A stretch of 64,000 nucleotides of DNA from Alternaria dauci (taxonomy: Eukaryota; Ascomycota; Dothideomycetes; Pleosporales; Pleosporaceae). Position numbers and translations under genes: made by a program. Where the stretch lies: contig NC_091275.1 in the NCBI RefSeq assembly GCF_042100115.1, positions 1,612,001-1,676,000 on the forward strand. Reading direction: 5' to 3'. Shown here piece after piece: positions 59,012 through 64,000 of the stretch; the stretch's first letter is position 1, and each line of letters begins with the position of its first letter. The notes under the pieces were generated by a model. It did no database searches. It saw only the letters and a list, made by a program, of their open reading frames with translations, and had not been told where the DNA came from.

Positions 59012-59439
59012 GCCTAAGTACCTTCAGGAGGCAGCATGTCACCCGGCCATGGAAAAAATAGGGTCGGCCATGACCTAGCTATATTAGGTAATTTTAATCT
59101 TAAAAAGGGTCTGTGCATACGCTAGTATAGCCTAGTATAGACTATATAATATACTAAATATGTTTTAAATATGTTCTAGATATTTTTATAAGTTCTTTTT
59201 TTCTTAATATCTCTATCTAAAAAAAAGATTTTTTATATTTTAAGATAGATAATACTAGTATTATCTATTATACCTTTATTCTTATAAAATATAATAGATA
59301 TAGATAAGAATAAAGATAAATATATATAAATATATTTAGAACATGTTTAGAACATGTTAAACGCTAGTCCTAATCAATTTAGCATGGCCGACCCCATTTT
59401 TTTCATAGCCGGGTGACATGCATCCTGGTACCTTTAGGC
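59012..59439. mobile_element. AT-rich MITE with terminal inverted repeats, RIP-like
   Basis: About 430 nt. Inner inverted repeats of 39 nt, 59035-59073 and 59383-59421 (start CATGTCACCCGGC), match at 36 positions. Weaker homology continues outward: GCCTAA at 59012-59017 and TTAGGC at 59434-59439. Between the arms the sequence is almost only A and T, with no open frame, and contains a perfect 24-nt palindrome at 59245-59268. The two halves are also loosely inverted (TTCTTAATATCTCTATCT against AGATATAGATAAGAATA), so the unit may fold back. Such GC-normal ends and AT-extreme core fit a non-autonomous DNA element altered by repeat-induced point mutation. The target-site duplication is not clear; the family is unknown. 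Confidence 0.75.
59245..59268. repeat. Perfect 24-nt palindrome inside the MITE
   Basis: The centre is TACTAGTA. The arms pair without mismatch over 12 nt each side, close to the middle of the element. Confidence 0.9.
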
Positions 59440-60038
59440 TGATGCACCCTTTTACATCATCGTCGTACAAGCTGCAAATCCAATTTGGCGTAAGCATGGC
59501 CAGCAAATTCATCATGACGAGAGAGTGTTGAGTCGCCTTTCAGTATCGGTGGAGGCCTAATGTATCGCGATAATTATTAGGGTTTAGCTTTAGGGAGCGG
59601 TCGATTGTATAGCTTTAGTTTTAATTTGCTATGTCTGCTTCATCAGAGTCACTGGCTGTACTGTGGTTCTCGGTGTGGTACCGTGGCTGTCGGATTCATC
59701 ATGACGATGTCAGACGAAACAAAGATGATGGCGCGGCCGAAAGGATGGCCGGATGAGATTAGCGTGAGAGCAGCGGGGAGAATCGGGCGTGTACAGCCGT
59801 GGCAACACCGTCCTAGGCTCAGACGCTTGAACAATCAATCCAGAACGCGCTCGCACAGGGCAATCCAGGAAAGCATAGTCCACACACTGGACCGCGGAAT
59901 CTGCAATACTTCCACCTGATGATGGCTGAGGAACACTACCCACTCAATATCCTATGAGCAGTTAGAGCTCGTCCAGCTCAGGCATTGCGGATTGTCTAGC
60001 TCCAGATGCCAAACTCAATCTTCACTAAGATGGAAACT

Positions 60039-60800
60039 CTATGCCATGCCGATCGTCGATTCGGACGAGGAAGATGAGAGCGAGTGAGATGGAAGCTCAC
60101 AAGAACGGGTAACACTCGGTATAAATGAGACCACCTGCACCTCTTGGTCGTAGACCGTGTCGATAGCATCGCCCTCACACTCCTTCAACAGCTTCAATGT
60201 ACTCTTACAATTCTCCCGGATCACGTCATGCGCATCTTCACCCAACATTAGCCTGATTGGCATCACACCCCATATGGTCCCTGAATATATACCATGGCCT
60301 GCACCACTGTACCAACATGTTGTTGACCCAAGATCTGCGATGATACGATGAACAGACCTGGCTCTCAAATAGTGTAGAAAAGCTATGGTAACGTTCAGGG
60401 TGTCGAGAACGTTTGATGTGAAGACTTTTAGGTTTTCTGCCAGACTAAGATTTGGTCAGCACACATGGTAGCCCGGACATCAGGAACAACATAATACATG
60501 CGATGTATTCTTAGAAGCACTTACAAGCACGTAGCCTGCGACATTGATGAGATGGTTGGTATATCCATATTTGTCATAGACTTCTCTGCACCCTGTCTAG
60601 CTCCTCTAATGAAAAAGTGACGTCCAGGACCACGGTATCGGCGCCTACGTCTTTGAGATCGGCATTAAGAGAGAGACTTGAGCGCTAGTAAAGACTTTGT
60701 AGCCACGTGGTAGGGCCTCAAAGGTCAGGGATCAGTCGAAGCCACATGATGCTGTCGTATCAAACCGCACTAGAATTGCGCCGCCCGTTCCGAAATCTTG
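60039..60800 (-). pseudogene. Decayed short-chain dehydrogenase/reductase gene
   Basis: Reading minus strand through three frames recovers pieces of a classical SDR in order: RGYKVFTSAQ, DLKDVGADTVVLDVTFS, DKYGYTNHLINVAGYVL, then NVLDTLNVTIAFLHYLRARS, RIIADLGSTTCWYSGAG and GEDAHDVIRENCKSTL. An in-frame stop follows the first fragment of the nucleotide-binding region, and two frameshifts separate the pieces. A candidate old intron (GTAAGT donor, CTTAG acceptor) lies after VAGYVL. The catalytic YxxxK region reads YSGTI, with the Lys replaced. The TGxxxGIG motif is not intact. The gene is therefore dead in all likelihood. It sits 600 nt from the MITE. Confidence 0.75.
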
Positions 60801-61070
60801 TGTCCCCGGCATGACTGTCACAAGTCCAACAAATAAGGGGAGTGCAGTCGTAAGAAAGGCATGCGCTTGTGTTGTTTCGGGGCATAACTGAGTTGAGAAG
60901 TCAACCTTAGACTTACAACCTCAGAACAGCGATGCCAGATGGTCCAGAGCAGAATGATCAAATGCGCTACCTACACTGAGGCGTAGAAGGTGTTATCTGT
61001 GATCGTGCGCAATCGACCGCCTTGTACCGTGATGGTGCGCAGCACTTCAGCCTTGCAACCAAAGGTAGAC
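60801..61070. other. Short spacer right of the dehydrogenase pseudogene
   Basis: 3' flank of the Zn2Cys6 gene. Nothing else recognised. Confidence 0.4.
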
Positions 61071-62417
61071 CTATCGCAAGACTGAATTGGTCATTCTTGC
61101 CCGAGGATATGATAACCAAGCATCCCATTGGGATCCGAGATACTTTCCAATGATGGTTAAGATGTGGGATCCTGCATCACCAACTTGCCATAGATGTCTG
61201 CCAAAGTGTAGCAATATTGCATAATGGGCGAGCACTACCAAGGCCACGGGCTGCTTCGCGGCTAAGAGTCTTGTGAATTCCGGAGGAATCAACATAGTCC
61301 ATTCGCAAATCATCTGGTACCGACTGATTGGCAAATTTTGATCCCTTTGTACTGCATCAAGCCCGACTTGCAGGTAATGGACTGCAGTCAGGCAAGCATG
61401 TTTTTCCTCTTCGCTCATATCATCCGTATGGTCGATAAGGCTGATAACTGTTGAACAGTCGTCGCCTTCAGCTTGCCGGGAAGTGAACTCCTTGCTCATG
61501 GACAGTATAGGCTCGAGTTCCGACTTCATCAGCAATGGCCATGCGGAAGTAGCAATAGTGTAGATTCCTCTGTGCATTTCTATACACTGAACATAGTTTG
61601 TGGTGAAACTCTCAATGTCGGTTGAAGGGTTCACCGCGAGTATGTCGGCCAGTAGATGCTGACCCAGTATGGACGAGAAGAGTAGCATCGGTACGCAATT
61701 TGACTGGTCCACGTCGGCCCTAGTCGTATTGAAAATCGAAACAGCTCGTGTCTGCAAAGTCACAGCTTGGTGGCGGTAGTAAGCTGAACAGTGCGGGTTC
61801 GCATGTGCCAAATGGTAGGCGGAGAAAGCTAGAATCTGGTGCATAAGGTATGGCGCCTTCAAAGCCGTTTCCATACCCAGAGCGAGACCAGCGCGATGGA
61901 ACTTTTCAAATCCGACGGCAAAGTTGTACATCTCTTCGTTGAGCAGCGCATGTACGAGCAGCTCCATGTGCCCCACGTTAACAGATTCCTCAAAGTAGAC
62001 ATGACCGTCATCGACAGAATCATCAACTGTCGGCTGCCCAACGCAGAGCGCAGAGAGTGTTATCGGCGCTTGGTTTTGCATCACCGCAACAGTATGGCCA
62101 TACTGAACTCCTGGGTCTACGGGTCGCGAACGTGCGTCTGGAGTCAAAAGATATGAGAAGCTGCACTCCCGGTCGGAAACAGTGCAAAGCCTGCATCTGG
62201 GGCGATTCTCATCGCACTAGAGATGCCGAAGTTTCTATCAGTACGATACAAGAGAGCTCGGAAAGTAGTGCGCACTTTTACATGCCGTCGTTTGCTACAG
62301 GCACGTGTCAGTCAAGCGAGAAAGGTGGAAGGAGCATTGTGGAAGCGGAAAAGGAATATCGGGGACGCACCACTCCAAGCATCCGCCTCTAGACTTTCTA
62401 TGACTGCGCCGAAGCAT
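61071..62417 (-). CDS. Zn2Cys6 transcription factor, Upc2-like
   Basis: Three exons, complement of 61071-62216, 62276-62294 and 62371-62417, give 403 aa. The start MLRRSHRKSRGGCLE leads directly into the binuclear cluster, which is split by two introns. Exon 1 supplies the first two Cys (the second codon is completed by the next exon), the 19-nt exon 2 supplies KRRHVK, and exon 3 starts with the third Cys. The result is CxxCx6Cx6CxxCx6C with no missing Cys. The rest is a fungal-specific transcription-factor region (NVGHMELLVHALL, APYLMHQILAFSAYHLAHA), which resembles the sterol-uptake-control (Upc2) group. It is short for this class. It faces the RTA1-family gene across 593 nt, so it may control that gene; this is inference. 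Confidence 0.87.
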
Positions 62418-63010
62418 CGTTGTCTCATGGCTGCGAAACACCAGGACAACACGCGTATTACATATGTGCAGCTGTCGAAGCCTGGAGGGTCAGTGCGGCT
62501 TGGCGGAGAAGGAGGCCTGATGTTAGCGCAATCCTCGGCTGACGTAACACGCGTGTCGACTTCTTTGGGGAAGCGCAAGAGCCCTCCAACTCTTCTCCCT
62601 ACAAATCCAACGGCAACATGCTGGATACGATGATTACGGTAGTCCATCATGATCGCAACAGATTTTTTGCACGGGCGAAGTACAATCACCAGCTCGCAAG
62701 CCCCACTGACTCCGGCTAGCCACCTGCTTCCAAGCCATACAGCTATACGTCAATCGCTGCACAATTTCGCCCTGTGCGTGTCTGAGTGGAATGGCTATCA
62801 GAACGCAAGCTTGTAGCGAATTTAGGGATAGAAACAAGGGGACATGGGAATGCTTGGTTGCACGTATTCATCTCCTATAAATACTTCCAAGCCTTCCTTA
62901 CTTATGGTGTCTCTCTCATACTGTTTACCTGTCTTTTCAGCTCATAGATAGAGCTTGGTGTGGTACATTATTTTTCACTTCTATCGTCTTATCTGAGACA
63001 GCATCCGATC
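62418..63010. promoter_or_regulatory. Shared divergent promoter region, Zn2Cys6 gene and RTA1 gene
   Basis: 593 nt between the two starts. No gene is present. It includes the TATA-like element at 62876-62883. Inverted CCG triplets typical for Zn2Cys6 binding were not obvious to me. Confidence 0.45.
62876..62883 (+). promoter_or_regulatory. TATA-box-like element of the RTA1-family gene
   Basis: TATAAATA, 128 nt before the start codon, in a position compatible with a short leader. Not confirmed. Confidence 0.4.
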
Positions 63011-63932
63011 ATGCCTGCGCTTGAAACCTACAAAGGTGAACATCTCTGGAAATATGTGCCTAATTTCGCGGCCGCTGTTACGTTTGGGGTTCTATTCTCC
63101 ATCTTAACCGTGGCGCATGCCTACAAGATGCACAGATACCGGACGTGGTATACTATACCCTTCGTCACTGGTGGCTTCTGTACGTTCTGATATGTTTGTT
63201 GTAAAATGTGGTACGTCTAGACATCGCCTAACTAACTTCTCTATAGGCGAACCTATTGGCTACGCATGCCGCGCAATAGCAACCTACCATACAGGCTCCT
63301 TCGTCCCTTTCCTCCTACAAGCAATATTCATACTCCTTCCACCGTGCCTGTTCGCTGGAACGTTGTACATGGTGTACTCGCGCGTGGTACGTGCTACCCA
63401 CGGCGAACGGTTCTCGTACATCTCCCCTCGATGGTGCACACGAATCTTCGTTGCAGGCGATCTCCTGTGTCTCAACGTACAGTCCACCGGAGCAGGATTT
63501 CTACCCAAACCAAACTTGGTGAATGCTGGAAACGCCGTCATTGTAACAGGTTTAGGATTACAGGTTCTTATCTTTGCGGGTTTCATATGGTGTTGCATAC
63601 TTTTCCACTGCAAGTTCTCGCTTCATCTGCGCAATTCTGGTCAACATGTTCATGTCCCTTGGGAGAGTGTGCTCTGGATGTTGTATGGAACTTCCGCAAT
63701 CATCTCGATTCGTAACATCTTCCGCCTAGTCGAGTTTATCGCCGGGCACGACAGCTACCTGTTTTTGAATGAGTGGCCAGTATACGCTTTCGACGGTGCT
63801 CTGATGCTATTGGTCATGATAGCTTTCTTTATTTGGTATCCATCCCAGCTACAAAAAGAGGAGATTGGTACGGAGAGTATGCTTGAGCTCACCAGCCGAA
63901 ACAATAGTCCGCCAGGGGGAGGAGCCATCTAG
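63011..63932 (+). CDS. RTA1-family lipid-translocating exporter-like membrane protein
   Basis: Two exons, 63011-63179 and 63247-63932, give 284 aa. The start is the first ATG; the codon at 62960 is GTG. Seven helices are visible, with conserved NFAAAVTFGVLFSILTVAHA, CEPIGYACRAIA (Cys completed across the junction), LLPPCLFAGTLYMVYSRVV, FVAGDLLCLNVQSTGAG, SAIISIRNIFRLVEFI and EWPVYAFDGALMLLVM. RTA1/RSB1 proteins in yeast confer resistance to sphingoid bases and 7-aminocholesterol, and act at the plasma membrane. The transported lipid here is unknown. The frame is complete and ends 68 nt before the window edge. Confidence 0.9.
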
Positions 63933-64000
63933 AGAGTAAGGTGTGATTAAATTTTGTCAGCGCTCCGAAATTCTACAAGGCAATTTATTTACTATACCAC

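Noticed and set aside
1..64000. CRISPR arrays, bacterial operons or phage elements
   Set aside because: Introns, eukaryotic families and lack of regularly spaced repeats exclude a prokaryotic origin.

Overview
The window is nuclear DNA of a filamentous ascomycete (Pezizomycotina; Dothideomycetes/Pleosporales is my best guess, by inference only). The evidence is short introns of about 45-180 nt with CTRAY-like branch points, a velvet regulator, four fungal SAT4/rhodopsin-type membrane proteins, squalene epoxidase, and a small AT-rich inverted-repeat element that looks RIP-mutated. All exon structures were assembled by hand from splice signals and reading-frame continuity; each joined CDS closes in frame.

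Layout. 1-8 kb: a SAT4-type membrane protein, a small four-helix membrane protein, a conserved fungal membrane protein (DUF6601-like) and a BAR-SH3 protein. 8-19.3 kb: an Mte1/ZGRF1-like recombination protein, a kinesin-14 (KlpA/Kar3 type), a Loa1/Vps66-like acyltransferase and a Psr1-like NIF-domain phosphatase. 19.3-22.3 kb is gene-poor. 22.3-33.1 kb: two more SAT4-type proteins, a SnoaL-like small protein, a small mitochondrial membrane protein, Sds22 and a secreted berberine-bridge-type FAD oxidase. 34.5-42 kb: CTP synthase, a VelC-like velvet protein and a Bin3-type RNA methyltransferase. 42-45.5 kb is gene-poor. 45.5-53.1 kb: a DUF1349 protein, a secreted Cys-containing protein, squalene epoxidase (Erg1) and a single-pass membrane protein with a long disordered tail. 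55.6-64 kb: an Ysa1-type Nudix hydrolase, a fourth SAT4-type protein, a RIP-like MITE, a decayed short-chain dehydrogenase, and a divergent pair of a Zn2Cys6 regulator (Upc2-like) and an RTA1-family membrane protein.

Most genes are unlinked housekeeping functions (nucleotide synthesis, sterol synthesis, mitosis, PP1 control, DNA repair, lipid metabolism) with accessory membrane and secreted genes between them. I see no complete secondary-metabolite cluster. The most unusual signals concern splicing. CTP synthase needs a 10-nt microexon and an intron with AT...AC ends. The Zn2Cys6 gene carries a 19-nt microexon inside its zinc cluster. The kinesin has a GC-AG intron. The other items of note are the MITE next to the dehydrogenase pseudogene, and the divergent regulator/RTA1 pair.
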